NCBI GenBank assembly: GCA_037200975.1
Contig: JBBCGI010000001.1
Span: forward strand, 930,001 to 994,000
Origin: Pseudomonadota bacterium
GTDB taxonomy: Bacteria; Pseudomonadota; Gammaproteobacteria; Steroidobacterales; Steroidobacteraceae
Length of the DNA stretch: 64,000 nt
Reading direction: 5' to 3'
Made by a program: the position numbers and the translations under genes. Below the pieces are notes generated by a model that saw only the letters and a program-made list of their open reading frames with translations, ran no database searches and was not told where the DNA came from. Positions 50,784 through 59,204 of the stretch are shown piece by piece (the first letter of the stretch is position 1; each line of letters starts with the position of its first letter).

Positions 50784-51938
50784 ATGACCGAATCCCAGCC
50801 TGACGACTTCTCGCTGCCGTCGTGGGCCTACACCGATGCCGAGTTTCTCGCGCTCGAGCGCGAGCGGGTGTTCCGGCCTTCCTGGCAGATCATTTGCCAC
50901 GTTTCCGAGATCCCCAAGCCCGGCGACTACCAGTGTTTCGACTTCATCGGCGAAATGCTGTTCGCGCTGCGCGGCAACGATGGCGAGGTGCGCGCATTCC
51001 ACAATGTCTGCCGGCATCGCGCGTCGCGCCTGCTCGATGGCCCGCGCGGCCACTGCACACGCCGCATCGTCTGTCCCTACCACGCCTGGTCCTATGACCT
51101 CGAAGGCCACCTGTCCTCGGTCGGCAATCGCAATGCGTTCCCGCATCTCGACATCGCGCGCGAAGCGCTGGTGCCGGTCGAAATGGAGATCTGGTCCGGC
51201 TTCGTGTTCGCGCGCGTCCAGGGCGGGGGGCCCAGCGTCGCCCACATGATGGCGCCGTACGCGGAGGAGATCGGGCCTCACAAGTTCGAAGACCTTCAGC
51301 CGGTCGGCCGCGTCACCCTGCGCCCGCGCAAAGTGAACTGGAAAAACGTCGGCGACAATTATTCCGACGGGCTGCACATCCCGGTCGCGCATCCAGGGCT
51401 CACGAGGTTGTTTGGCGCTACCTATCGCGTGGAAGCGCGCGAGTGGATCGACCGGATGTCCGGCGAGATTTCGGACAATCCATCGCGCAACTGGTCCGAG
51501 CGCATGTATCAGAAGTACCTGCCCACCGCCGAAAACCTGCCGGCGGACCGGCAACGCAGCTGGGTGTACTTCAAGCTGTGGCCCAACTTCGCGTTCGACG
51601 TGTATCCCGACCAGGTCGACATCATGCAATGGCTGCCGGTGTCGCCCACCGAGACGCTGATCCGCGAGATCGGTTACGCGCGCCCGGACGCGCGCCGCGA
51701 AATGCGCGTGGCGCGCTACTGCAACTGGCGCATCAATCGCCAGGTGAATGAAGAAGACCGCGTGCTCATCGAGCGCGTACAGTCCGGCATGGCTTCGGGA
51801 AGTTATCGGGTCGGTCCGCTCGCCCATGGCGAAGTCTGTTTGCGCAGCTTCGGCCGGCGCCTGCGCACGTTGATCCCGGAATGTAACGACCCGGCGCCGC
51901 CATCGGCGGGCTGGTCGCGTATCGCCGCGCGAAGCTGA
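50784..51938 (+). CDS. Rieske non-haem iron oxygenase, alpha subunit
   Basis: 384 aa from ATG 50784. Rieske domain (about 30-140): CRHRASRLLDGPRGHC and CPYHAWSYDL give the CxH and CxxH ligands. The catalytic domain has the mononuclear iron site NYSDGLHIPVAH (about 188-199; the two His) and probably Asp in DVYPDQVDIMQW. This class hydroxylates aromatic rings or demethylates small methylated compounds. No reductase or beta subunit is adjacent; an amino-acid permease follows 6 bases later, hinting at an amino-acid-like or betaine-like substrate. That is inference. Confidence 0.92.
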   Translation: MTESQPDDFSLPSWAYTDAEFLALERERVFRPSWQIICHVSEIPKPGDYQCFDFIGEMLFALRGNDGEVRAFHNVCRHRASRLLDGPRGHCTRRIVCPYHAWSYDLEGHLSSVGNRNAFPHLDIAREALVPVEMEIWSGFVFARVQGGGPSVAHMMAPYAEEIGPHKFEDLQPVGRVTLRPRKVNWKNVGDNYSDGLHIPVAHPGLTRLFGATYRVEAREWIDRMSGEISDNPSRNWSERMYQKYLPTAENLPADRQRSWVYFKLWPNFAFDVYPDQVDIMQWLPVSPTETLIREIGYARPDARREMRVARYCNWRINRQVNEEDRVLIERVQSGMASGSYRVGPLAHGEVCLRSFGRRLRTLIPECNDPAPPSAGWSRIAARS

Positions 51939-51944
51939 CGCGGA

Positions 51945-53288
51945 GTGGCCGGTCACCGCAAACTAGGACCGCTCCTCGCAACAGTCGTCGTCGCCGGCAA
52001 CATGATCGGCTCCGGCATCTTCCTGCTCCCGGCCACGCTGGCCACCGTCGGCAGCGTCACGCTCATCGGCTGGCTGGCCGCATCGCTCGGCGCGGTCGCC
52101 CTGGCATTGATGTTCGGCAAACTGGCGCGCCGCCAGCCCATGGCGGGCGGGCCCGCAAGCTACGTGTTCGATGCCTTCGGACCCTTTGCCGGCATGCAGG
52201 TCAGCCTGTGGTACTGGACGTCCTGCCTCATCGGCAACGTCGCGATCGCGGCCGCCGCGTCGGGTTATCTCAGCGCGTTTCTCGGGCTCGACGCCGGGCC
52301 CGCGTTGATGGCGTTCATCACCATCACGCTGCTGTGGCTGGCGACGGCCGTCAACATGGTGAGCCCGCGTTTCGCGGGGCTCTTCAACGGCCCGCTGCTG
52401 CTCGCGGGACTCGTGCCGCTGCTGCTGATCGGGACGGTCGGGTGGTTCATGTTCGACGCGGCGCAGTTCCGCGCGAACTGGAATGTCAGCGGCCTCTCGG
52501 ACCTGGCGGCCGTGAAGCAATCGCTGGTGCTCGTGTTCTGGGCCTATCTAGGGCTCGAGAGTGCATCGGTAGCCGCGGCGGTGGTCGAGAACCCCGAACG
52601 CAATGTGGCCATCGCGACCGTCGCCGGCGTCTTGCTCGCCGCCGTCGTCTACATGACGGTCAGCGCTGCGATGATGGGGCTCGCGCCGGCCAGCGATCTG
52701 GCGAATTCGTCGGCGCCTTTCGCACTCGTTGCCGGCAAGATCTTCGGGCCGGTGGCGGGCCCGCTAGTCGCGGCCGCCGGCATGCTCAAGGCGCTCGGCA
52801 CGCTCGCGGGCTGGCTGTTGCTGACCGCGCAGACGAGCCGCGCCGCCGCGGATCATGGCTTGCTGCCAGAGATTTTCGCGCGCACGCGCGCCGGCGACAC
52901 CCCGGTCGCCGGGCTCATGACCGCGGGCCTGGTGGGAACGGCGGGCGTCTTCATGACGATCTCGCCTACTCTCGGCCAGCAGTTCGGCCTGTTGAGCGAA
53001 GCGGCGACGATCTTCTGCCTGCTGATGTATCTCGCCAGCTGCGCGGCGGCGCTCAAGTATCGCCTGCCGGGCGCCTATGTCCTGACCGCGATCGGCGGCG
53101 CGTTCTGCATCTGCGCGATCGCGTGGTCCAGCGTCGCATCGCTCAAGGCGACGGCGGTGTGCCTGGTGGTGCTGGCGCTGTTCTATCTACCGGCGATGCG
53201 GCGCAAGTACCTGCTGCCCGATGCGGCCGTCCGTACCGGCGAGTTCGAGAAGTTGCGCGACCGTCACGACGATCTGCCCACGCGCTGA
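51945..53288 (+). CDS. APC superfamily amino acid permease
   Basis: 447-aa inner-membrane transporter with about 12 helices, from GTG 51945. The first helix carries VVVAGNMIGSGIFLLPATLA, the APC family substrate-binding GSGIF motif. Other blocks: GGPASYVFDAFGPFAGMQVS, YWTSCLIGNVAIAAAASGYL, FWAYLGLESASVAAAVVENP (helix 6, GLESA) and LGTLAGWLLLTAQTSRAAAD. It resembles AdiC/CadB-like exchangers. It lies 6 bases after the Rieske gene, so they may share one transcript and one substrate. It converges with fghA. Confidence 0.92.
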   Translation: MAGHRKLGPLLATVVVAGNMIGSGIFLLPATLATVGSVTLIGWLAASLGAVALALMFGKLARRQPMAGGPASYVFDAFGPFAGMQVSLWYWTSCLIGNVAIAAAASGYLSAFLGLDAGPALMAFITITLLWLATAVNMVSPRFAGLFNGPLLLAGLVPLLLIGTVGWFMFDAAQFRANWNVSGLSDLAAVKQSLVLVFWAYLGLESASVAAAVVENPERNVAIATVAGVLLAAVVYMTVSAAMMGLAPASDLANSSAPFALVAGKIFGPVAGPLVAAAGMLKALGTLAGWLLLTAQTSRAAADHGLLPEIFARTRAGDTPVAGLMTAGLVGTAGVFMTISPTLGQQFGLLSEAATIFCLLMYLASCAAALKYRLPGAYVLTAIGGAFCICAIAWSSVASLKATAVCLVVLALFYLPAMRRKYLLPDAAVRTGEFEKLRDRHDDLPTR

Positions 53289-53294
53289 CCGCGC

Positions 53295-54137
53295 TCAGCG
53301 ACTCAGCCGCGCCGCGTGCCAATCCAGGTGCGACGCGATGAAGCTCTGGATGAAGAAATAGCCGTGGTCGTAGCCTTCCCGCATCTGCAGGCTGATCTGC
53401 TGCCCCGCGGCCTTGCAGGCCGCCACCAGCAAGTCCGGCTTGAGCTGGTCGGCGAGAAACTTGTCGGCTGAACCCTGATCGACGAGCACGCCGGTCGGAA
53501 ACTTGTGCCCAGCCTTCACGAGCTCCGTGGCGTCGTACTGCGACCAGTCCGCGCGATACGCGCCGAGATACCCCGTGAATGCCTTCATGCCCCAAGGACT
53601 TTGAATCGGCGCGGCAATGGGCGCGAATGCGGACACTGATTTGTACCGCTCGGGATTCTTGAGCGCGATGGTGAGCGCGCCGTGGCCGCCCATGGAGTGA
53701 CCCATGATTCCGCTGCGGGCCGGATCCGCCTTGAAGCTGGCGGCGATGATGCTGGGCAGCTCGTCGACGACGTAGCTGTACATGCGGTAGTGATCGGTCC
53801 AGGGCGCTTGCGTGGCGTTGAGGTAGAAGGCGGCGGCGACGCCAAAGTCCCAGGATTCACGATCCCCAGGCAGCGCCACGCGCGGGCTCGTATCGGGCGC
53901 GACCAGCATGATTCCCAGGCGAGCCGCGTGCTCGAGCGCACCGGCCTTCGTCACGAAGGTTTCCTCGGTGCAGGTCAGACCCGCCAGGTAGTAAAGCACC
54001 GGGACGCGGCCGTTCGCGGCTTGCGGCGGTGAATACACCGCGAACCGCATGTCGGCATTGTTGGCCTGCGAGCGGTGCTGGTAGTACCCCAGCACGCCGC
54101 CATGGCAGGCGTGCTGGGAAATCGTTGCCAGTAGCAT
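53295..54137 (-). CDS. fghA: S-formylglutathione hydrolase
   Basis: 280-aa esterase-D-type serine hydrolase completing glutathione-dependent formaldehyde oxidation. HACHGGVLGYYQHRSQANNA, then MRFAVYSPPQAANGRVPVLY and YLAGLTCTEETFVTKAGA, with the nucleophile in GIMGHSMGGHGAL (Ser about 149), Asp in VDQGSADKFL and His in MREGYDHGYFFIQSFI. Its ATG overlaps the upstream gfa stop (TGATG). It converges with the APC permease gene. Confidence 0.95.
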   Translation of the reverse strand: MLLATISQHACHGGVLGYYQHRSQANNADMRFAVYSPPQAANGRVPVLYYLAGLTCTEETFVTKAGALEHAARLGIMLVAPDTSPRVALPGDRESWDFGVAAAFYLNATQAPWTDHYRMYSYVVDELPSIIAASFKADPARSGIMGHSMGGHGALTIALKNPERYKSVSAFAPIAAPIQSPWGMKAFTGYLGAYRADWSQYDATELVKAGHKFPTGVLVDQGSADKFLADQLKPDLLVAACKAAGQQISLQMREGYDHGYFFIQSFIASHLDWHAARLSR

Positions 54138-54712
54138 CAGGTTTTGAGAGTGCCCTTCTGCTTGGCAGCGTGCGTGGCGAGGGCGTCCATGAGAGCAGGC
54201 GAAAGACAGTCGTACGGCGCCAGCCGCAGCTTCTTGAGACGATCGCGGATCTTGGTCATTTCCTTAGGCTTCGCCGCACCCGCCTCGATGACAGATGACA
54301 CGAACGCCGCGAATTCGGGCTTCGCCCAGCCTTTTTCCTTGGACAGCTCAACGTGCACGAAGTCGAGTCCGTAAAACGCGTGCCCGGTGTTCTCGATGCG
54401 CCCGTACATGTGCACTCCGCAGCCGGAGCACGCATGCCGCACGATCGTGGCGCTCGCGTCGACCACCTGGAGTTTCTGCTCGTTCGAAGTCACGGCGAGG
54501 TTGTCTTTGCCAACCACGGCGACCACCGAGAACTTCGCCCCGGCCGGCTTCCAGCACTTCGTGCAACCGCAGGCGTGGTTGTGCGCGACGTTGCCCTTGA
54601 TGGAGACGGTAACCGGCTCGGCAGCGCAGTGGCAGGTGAGCGTCCCGCCCTTGAACTTCTTCGCGCCCGCCTTGAGACCCTTGTCGATCGATGGATGGAG
54701 CTTGACGGCCAT
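54137..54712 (-). CDS. gfa: S-(hydroxymethyl)glutathione synthase (GFA family)
   Basis: 191 aa from ATG 54712 ([12 protein letters not shown]); ATG 54718 would add two residues. Zinc-binding Gfa pattern: [20 protein letters not shown] (CxC), then [20 protein letters not shown] (CxC, CxxC), and [12 protein letters not shown]. It condenses formaldehyde with glutathione, though the reaction in vivo may be spontaneous. Second gene of adhC-gfa-fghA. A half copy of repeat family 2 lies between adhC and this gene. Confidence 0.94.
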   Translation of the reverse strand: MAVKLHPSIDKGLKAGAKKFKGGTLTCHCAAEPVTVSIKGNVAHNHACGCTKCWKPAGAKFSVVAVVGKDNLAVTSNEQKLQVVDASATIVRHACSGCGVHMYGRIENTGHAFYGLDFVHVELSKEKGWAKPEFAAFVSSVIEAGAAKPKEMTKIRDRLKKLRLAPYDCLSPALMDALATHAAKQKGTLKT

Positions 54713-54732
54713 GAGCATTCCCTCGTGTTGTT

Positions 54733-54762
54733 AGTGGTGCCGGGGTGCAATTGTCGTAATTA
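54733..54762. repeat. family-2 repeat, single arm only
   Basis: A 30-base match to one arm of the family-2 palindromes (28 of 30 identical to the arms at 30596 and 34853), with no second arm. It lies in the 51-base gap between the adhC stop (54764) and the gfa ATG (54712), overlapping neither. It looks like a decayed or solo half-element. Confidence 0.8.
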
Positions 54763-54763
54763 G

Positions 54764-55873
54764 CTAGAAAGTGATGACCGAGCGAATCGACTCGCCCTTG
54801 TGCATCAGGTCAAACGCGTCGTTGATCTGGTCGAGCGGCATCACGTGCGTGATGAGATCGTCGATGTTGATCTTCTTGTCCATGTACCAGTCGACGATCT
54901 TCGGCACGTCGGTACGGCCGCGCGCGCCACCGAACGCCGTGCCTTTCCACACGCGGCCCGTCACGAGCTGGAACGGACGCGTCTTGATCTCCTGGCCCGA
55001 GCCCGCCACGCCGATGATGACCGACACGCCCCAGCCGCGATGGCAGCACTCGAGCGCCTGGCGCATGAGATCGACATGGCCGACACACTCGAAGCTGTAA
55101 TCCGCGCCACCGTCGGTGAGCGCAACCAGGTAGGGCACGAGGTCGCCCTGCACTTCCTTCGGGTTGACGAAATGCGTCATGCCGAACTTCTCGGCCATGG
55201 CCTTGCGGCCGGGATTGATGTCGACGCCGATGATCTTGTTCGCGCCCGCCATGCGCGCACCCTGGATCACGTTGAGCCCGATGCCGCCCAGCCCGAACAC
55301 CACCACATTCGCGCCCGGCTCGACCTTGGCGGTATTGATGACCGCGCCGATCCCCGTGGTCACGCCGCAGCCGATGTAGCAGATTTTCTCGAACGGCGCG
55401 TCCTCACGCACCTTCGCGAGCGCGATCTCGGGCAGCACGGTGAAGTTGGAGAACGTGCTGCACCCCATGTAGTGATGCACCTTCTCGTTGCCGATGCTGA
55501 ACCGGCTGGTGCCGTCGGGCATCACGCCCTGGCCCTGGGTCGCGCGAATCGCCGTGCAGAGATTGGTCTTGTGCGAAGTGCAGGATTTGCACTGCCGGCA
55601 TTCCGGCGTGTAGAGCGGAATGACGTGATCGCCTTTCTTGAGCGTGGTGACGCCGGGGCCCACGTCGACGACGACTCCCGCGCCTTCATGGCCGAACACC
55701 ACCGGGAACAAACCCTCCGGATCGCCACCCGAGCGCGTGAATTCATCCGTATGACAGACGCCGGACGCCTTGATCTCGACCAGCACTTCGCCGGTCTTCG
55801 GACCCGCGAGATCGAGCGTGACAACTTCGAGAGGTTGGCCAGCTTTCCAGGCAATGGCAGCGCGCGTCTTCAT
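54764..55873 (-). CDS. adhC: S-(hydroxymethyl)glutathione dehydrogenase, class III alcohol dehydrogenase
   Basis: Zinc- and NAD-dependent enzyme that oxidises S-hydroxymethylglutathione (formaldehyde detoxification) and can reduce S-nitrosoglutathione. 369 aa. Catalytic zinc region: KASGVCHTDEFTRSGGDPEG and FGHEGAGVVVDVG; structural zinc: PECRQCKSCTSHKTNLC (CxxCxxC...C). NAD motif VVVFGLGGIGLNVIQGARMA. Class III signature THFVNPKEVQ. It heads the adhC-gfa-fghA operon and is divergent from a GNAT gene; the upstream gap holds a family-1 palindrome. Confidence 0.97.
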   Translation of the reverse strand: MKTRAAIAWKAGQPLEVVTLDLAGPKTGEVLVEIKASGVCHTDEFTRSGGDPEGLFPVVFGHEGAGVVVDVGPGVTTLKKGDHVIPLYTPECRQCKSCTSHKTNLCTAIRATQGQGVMPDGTSRFSIGNEKVHHYMGCSTFSNFTVLPEIALAKVREDAPFEKICYIGCGVTTGIGAVINTAKVEPGANVVVFGLGGIGLNVIQGARMAGANKIIGVDINPGRKAMAEKFGMTHFVNPKEVQGDLVPYLVALTDGGADYSFECVGHVDLMRQALECCHRGWGVSVIIGVAGSGQEIKTRPFQLVTGRVWKGTAFGGARGRTDVPKIVDWYMDKKINIDDLITHVMPLDQINDAFDLMHKGESIRSVITF

Positions 55874-55912
55874 CGTTATTCGTCCTGGCCCCGTGAGCGG
55901 GCGAGTTTACCG

Positions 55913-55961
55913 GAAAAGGGGACAGATCTATTTTTCGGCTAAATAGATCTGTCCCCTTTTT
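55913..55961. repeat. family-1 palindromic repeat, copy C (variant)
   Basis: 21-bp arms (55913-55933 and 55941-55961) with one G/T mismatch around a 7-base loop. The outer AAAAGGGG part matches copies A and B, but the middle reads ACAGATCTATTT instead of ACATGCCTATTT; the change is mirrored in both arms. It lies 40 bases upstream of adhC in the divergent gap to the GNAT gene. Confidence 0.9.
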
Positions 55962-56120
55962 AAAGCCATCCACCAGGCTCGAGAAAGATGCGAGCCAACG
56001 CATTGGCGGGGCTCGAAAACGGTACTGCAGGCACGTTACCCGCGAGAAACGTCGGCACGAGCACGACGTGCAGCAGCAGAATTGAGTGACACATCGGGGC
56101 GGCCGGTATAGTCGCGCCCC

Positions 56121-56618
56121 ATGCCGTCTCCGCACCTTCGCCGCCTCGCCACGCCGGCTGACCTCGCCGCGGTGCACTCGATCTACATGCATCCGGAAGT
56201 CGTGCCCCATCTCGGCATCGACCCGGTGTCCGTCGAGCAATTTGTGCCGTATTTCCAAGCGCTGGTCGCCTCCGGCAACTTTTACGTCGTGACGCGCGAT
56301 GACCAGGTTCGCGGTTTCTATCGGCAAACACGCCACCAGGGGCGATCGAGCCATGGCGCGTTGTTGACGACACTCGCCATTTCGCCGTCAGAAAAAGGCA
56401 CCGGGCTTGCCGCCGCGATGATGGAGGAAGCCATCGCGGCACTGCGCGCGCAAGGAGTGTTGCGCGTCGAGCTGACCCTCGAGGCCGACAATGCGCGAGC
56501 ATTCGCGTTCTACCGGAAGCTCGGGTTTCAAGAGGAAGGCCGGCTGAGCAAGGCGTACAAACGCGCGGGCGAGCCGGACTATCTCGACGAAATCCTGATG
56601 GCGCGATGGCTGGCATGA
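56121..56618 (+). CDS. GNAT family N-acetyltransferase
   Basis: 165 aa. The GNAT core is visible: RRLATPADLAAVHSIYMHPE (beta1), LTTLAISPSEKGTGLAAAMM (V/AxxxxxGxG acetyl-CoA-binding loop as SPSEKGTGLA) and RVELTLEADNARAFAFYRKL with GFQEEGRLSKAYKR. The motif order and NARAFAFYRKLGF fit RimI-like or Aac-like transferases. The target is unknown. It overlaps the methyltransferase gene start (ATGA at 56615). Confidence 0.92.
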   Translation: MPSPHLRRLATPADLAAVHSIYMHPEVVPHLGIDPVSVEQFVPYFQALVASGNFYVVTRDDQVRGFYRQTRHQGRSSHGALLTTLAISPSEKGTGLAAAMMEEAIAALRAQGVLRVELTLEADNARAFAFYRKLGFQEEGRLSKAYKRAGEPDYLDEILMARWLA

Positions 56619-57388
56619 CCGAACTGCACCGCGCCGCGGCGAAAGGCTTCGCCCAGGGCGCAGAAACCTACGCGCGCGGCCGGCCGGATTTTCCGCCGGC
56701 AGCGCTCGAGTGGCTGACGGCCGATCTGCATCTCGGTCCCGGCAAGGTTGCCGTCGAGCTCGGCGCGGGCACCGGCAAGTTCACCCAGCTCCTGTCGCGG
56801 ACGGGCGCGGACGTCACCGCGGTCGAACCCGTGGCAGAAATGCTCGATCTGCTCGCGGCCGCGCAGCCGGCGGTACGTGTGTTGCGCGCGAGCGCGCAAT
56901 CGCTGCCGCTCGCCACGGCATCGGTGGACGCCGTGATCTGCGCGCAGTCGTTTCACTGGTTCGCGACGCCGGAAGCACTGACGGAGATTCGCCGCGTACT
57001 GAAACCGGGCGGCATGCTCGGCCTGATCTGGAACGTGCGTGATCGCTCCGTGGCCTGGGTCGAAGCGCTGACACACATCGTCGATCGCCACGAAGGCGAC
57101 GCGCCGCGTTATGACGATGGCGAATGGCGCCGCATGTTTCCCGCGGCGGGCTTCGGGCCGCTGACCGAGAAAACCATCGCACACCAACACACCGGAAACC
57201 CCGAACACGTGATCGTGGATCGTGTCGCATCGGTGAGTTTCATCGCCGCGCTGGCGCCGTCCGTGCGAAACACCGTGCTCGAAGAAGTGCGCGCGCTGAT
57301 CGCGTCGACGCCGGAGCTGGCGGGCCGCACGACCGTGGCCATGCCCTATGTCACGCGCGCGTACGGGTGCCGACGCACCGAAGACTAG
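56615..57388 (+). CDS. class I SAM-dependent methyltransferase
   Basis: 257 aa from ATG 56615, overlapping the GNAT stop. GFAQGAETYARGRPDFPPAA (the N-terminal block of this subfamily), VAVELGAGTGKFTQLLSRTG (motif I, about 45-64) and TAVEPVAEMLDLLAAAQPAV (motif II), then VICAQSFHWFATPEALTEIR and RVLKPGGMLGLIWNVRD. The C-terminal third is helical. Subfamily resembles yeast Crg1/trans-aconitate-type methyltransferases; substrate unknown. The TAG stop shares CTAG (57385-57388) with the convergent edd stop. Confidence 0.93.
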   Translation: MTELHRAAAKGFAQGAETYARGRPDFPPAALEWLTADLHLGPGKVAVELGAGTGKFTQLLSRTGADVTAVEPVAEMLDLLAAAQPAVRVLRASAQSLPLATASVDAVICAQSFHWFATPEALTEIRRVLKPGGMLGLIWNVRDRSVAWVEALTHIVDRHEGDAPRYDDGEWRRMFPAAGFGPLTEKTIAHQHTGNPEHVIVDRVASVSFIAALAPSVRNTVLEEVRALIASTPELAGRTTVAMPYVTRAYGCRRTED

Positions 57389-59202
57389 AGGATCGAAGCG
57401 CCCTCGTCCGCCGGCGTCGCGCCTTCACGCAGCCGCGTGAACAACTCTCGGCCTACGCCATACGCGGTATCCATCACTTCAGGCTTGATCGCGGGACGCG
57501 CCGCGAGCGTCGCCGCATCCACCTGCGCTTCGAGCACGCCGGCCTGCGCATCCAGCCGGATGATGTCGCCATCGCGCAGCCGCGAGATCGGACCATCCGC
57601 GGCCGCCTCGGGTGTGAGATGAATCGCCGAGGGGACTTTGCCCGACGCGCCGGACATGCGGCCGTCGGTGACGATGGCCACGCGCCGGCCCTTGGCCATG
57701 AGACCCGACATCGCGGGAATCAGTTTGTGCAGCTCGGGCATGCCATTCGCACGCGGACCCTGCCCGCGCACGACGGCGATGAAATCGCCCTCGATGCCCG
57801 CCTTGAGCGCCGCGGCCAGCGCTTCCTGGCTTTCGAACACGCGCGCGGGCGCGGTGATCTCCCAGTACTTCGGATCCACGGCCGAGGTCTTGATGACCGA
57901 CTTGCCGAGGTTGCCGCGCAGCAGTTTGAGACCGCCATCCGCGCTGAACGGGTTCGATGCGGGCCGCAGGATTTTCTCGTCGTGCGATTTGTCCGCGCCC
58001 GCGCGCCACACGAGTCTGCCGCCGTCGAGGAACGGCTCCTGCGCGAAGGCGCGCAGCCCCGGGCCCCACACGGTCATCACGTCCTGGTGCGCGAGCCCGG
58101 CTTCGATCAATTCCCGCACCACGAACGCCATGCCGCCGGCCGCGTGGAACTGGTTCACGTCGGCCTCGCCGTTCGGATACACGCGCGCCAGCAGCGGCGT
58201 CACATGCGAGATGTCGGCCATGTCCTCCCAGGTGATCGTGATGCCGCAGGCGCGCGCCATCGCCACGAGATGGATGACGTGGTTGGTCGAGCCGCCGGTC
58301 GCCATCAACCCGACGATGGCGTTGACGAACGAACGTTCGTCGACCACCTCGGCGAACGGTAGATAGTCCGTGCCGATCGCGCTGGTCGCCGCGGCGCGGC
58401 GCGTCGCGGCCACGGTCAACGCGTGCCGCAGCGGCGTGTTCGGATTCACGAACGCGGCGCCGGGCACGTGCAGGCCCATCATCTCCATCAGCATCTGGTT
58501 GGAGTTGGCGGTGCCGTAGAACGTGCAGGTGCCGGCGTTGTGATAGGAGTTCATCTCCGCGGAAAGCAATTCATCACGCGTGGCCAGGCCCTCGGCGTAA
58601 CGCTGGCGCACCTCGGCCTTCTGCTTGTTGGCGATGTTGCCGGTGGGCATCGGCCCGCCCGGCACGAAGATGATGGGCAACTGCCCGAACGACGCTGCGC
58701 CGATGAACATGCCGGGCACGATCTTGTCGCAGATGCCTAACAACAACGCGGAGTCGAACGCCTCGTGCGACAACGCCACCGCGGTCGCGAGCGCGATCAC
58801 GTCGCGGCTGAACAGTGACAGCTCCATGCCCGCGCGACCCTGCGTGACACCATCACACATGGCGGGCACGCCGCCGGCCACCTGCGCCGTCGCACCGGCC
58901 AGGCGCGCCGCGGCGCGGATCACTTCGGGATAGGTCTCGAACGGCTGGTGCGCCGACAACATGTCGTTGTACGAAGTGACCACGCCGATATTGGGAATCA
59001 CCTGCTGCAGCCGCGGCTTGTCTTCACCGGAAGCCGCCAGGACGTGCGCGAGATTGGCGCAGGCCAGTTTGCCGCGCGCCGGTTCGATCAGTTTGCGCTT
59101 GCGTGTGCGCTCGAGATAGTCGCCGCGGGCGCCCGCGGAACGGCCGCCGATACGTTCAGTAACTTCTGCGACGACGGGATGGAGCTTCTGGATAGGCGAC
59201 AT
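57385..59202 (-). CDS. edd: phosphogluconate dehydratase
   Basis: 605-aa iron-sulfur dehydratase of the Entner-Doudoroff pathway (6-phosphogluconate to KDPG). [20 protein letters not shown], then [20 protein letters not shown] and [40 protein letters not shown] and [20 protein letters not shown] hold the cysteine ligands. C-terminal [20 protein letters not shown] is standard. It is the third gene of glk-zwf-edd, 2 bases after the zwf stop; eda is not in the window. Confidence 0.97.
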   Translation of the reverse strand: MSPIQKLHPVVAEVTERIGGRSAGARGDYLERTRKRKLIEPARGKLACANLAHVLAASGEDKPRLQQVIPNIGVVTSYNDMLSAHQPFETYPEVIRAAARLAGATAQVAGGVPAMCDGVTQGRAGMELSLFSRDVIALATAVALSHEAFDSALLLGICDKIVPGMFIGAASFGQLPIIFVPGGPMPTGNIANKQKAEVRQRYAEGLATRDELLSAEMNSYHNAGTCTFYGTANSNQMLMEMMGLHVPGAAFVNPNTPLRHALTVAATRRAAATSAIGTDYLPFAEVVDERSFVNAIVGLMATGGSTNHVIHLVAMARACGITITWEDMADISHVTPLLARVYPNGEADVNQFHAAGGMAFVVRELIEAGLAHQDVMTVWGPGLRAFAQEPFLDGGRLVWRAGADKSHDEKILRPASNPFSADGGLKLLRGNLGKSVIKTSAVDPKYWEITAPARVFESQEALAAALKAGIEGDFIAVVRGQGPRANGMPELHKLIPAMSGLMAKGRRVAIVTDGRMSGASGKVPSAIHLTPEAAADGPISRLRDGDIIRLDAQAGVLEAQVDAATLAARPAIKPEVMDTAYGVGRELFTRLREGATPADEGASIL

Positions 59203-59204
59203 CG

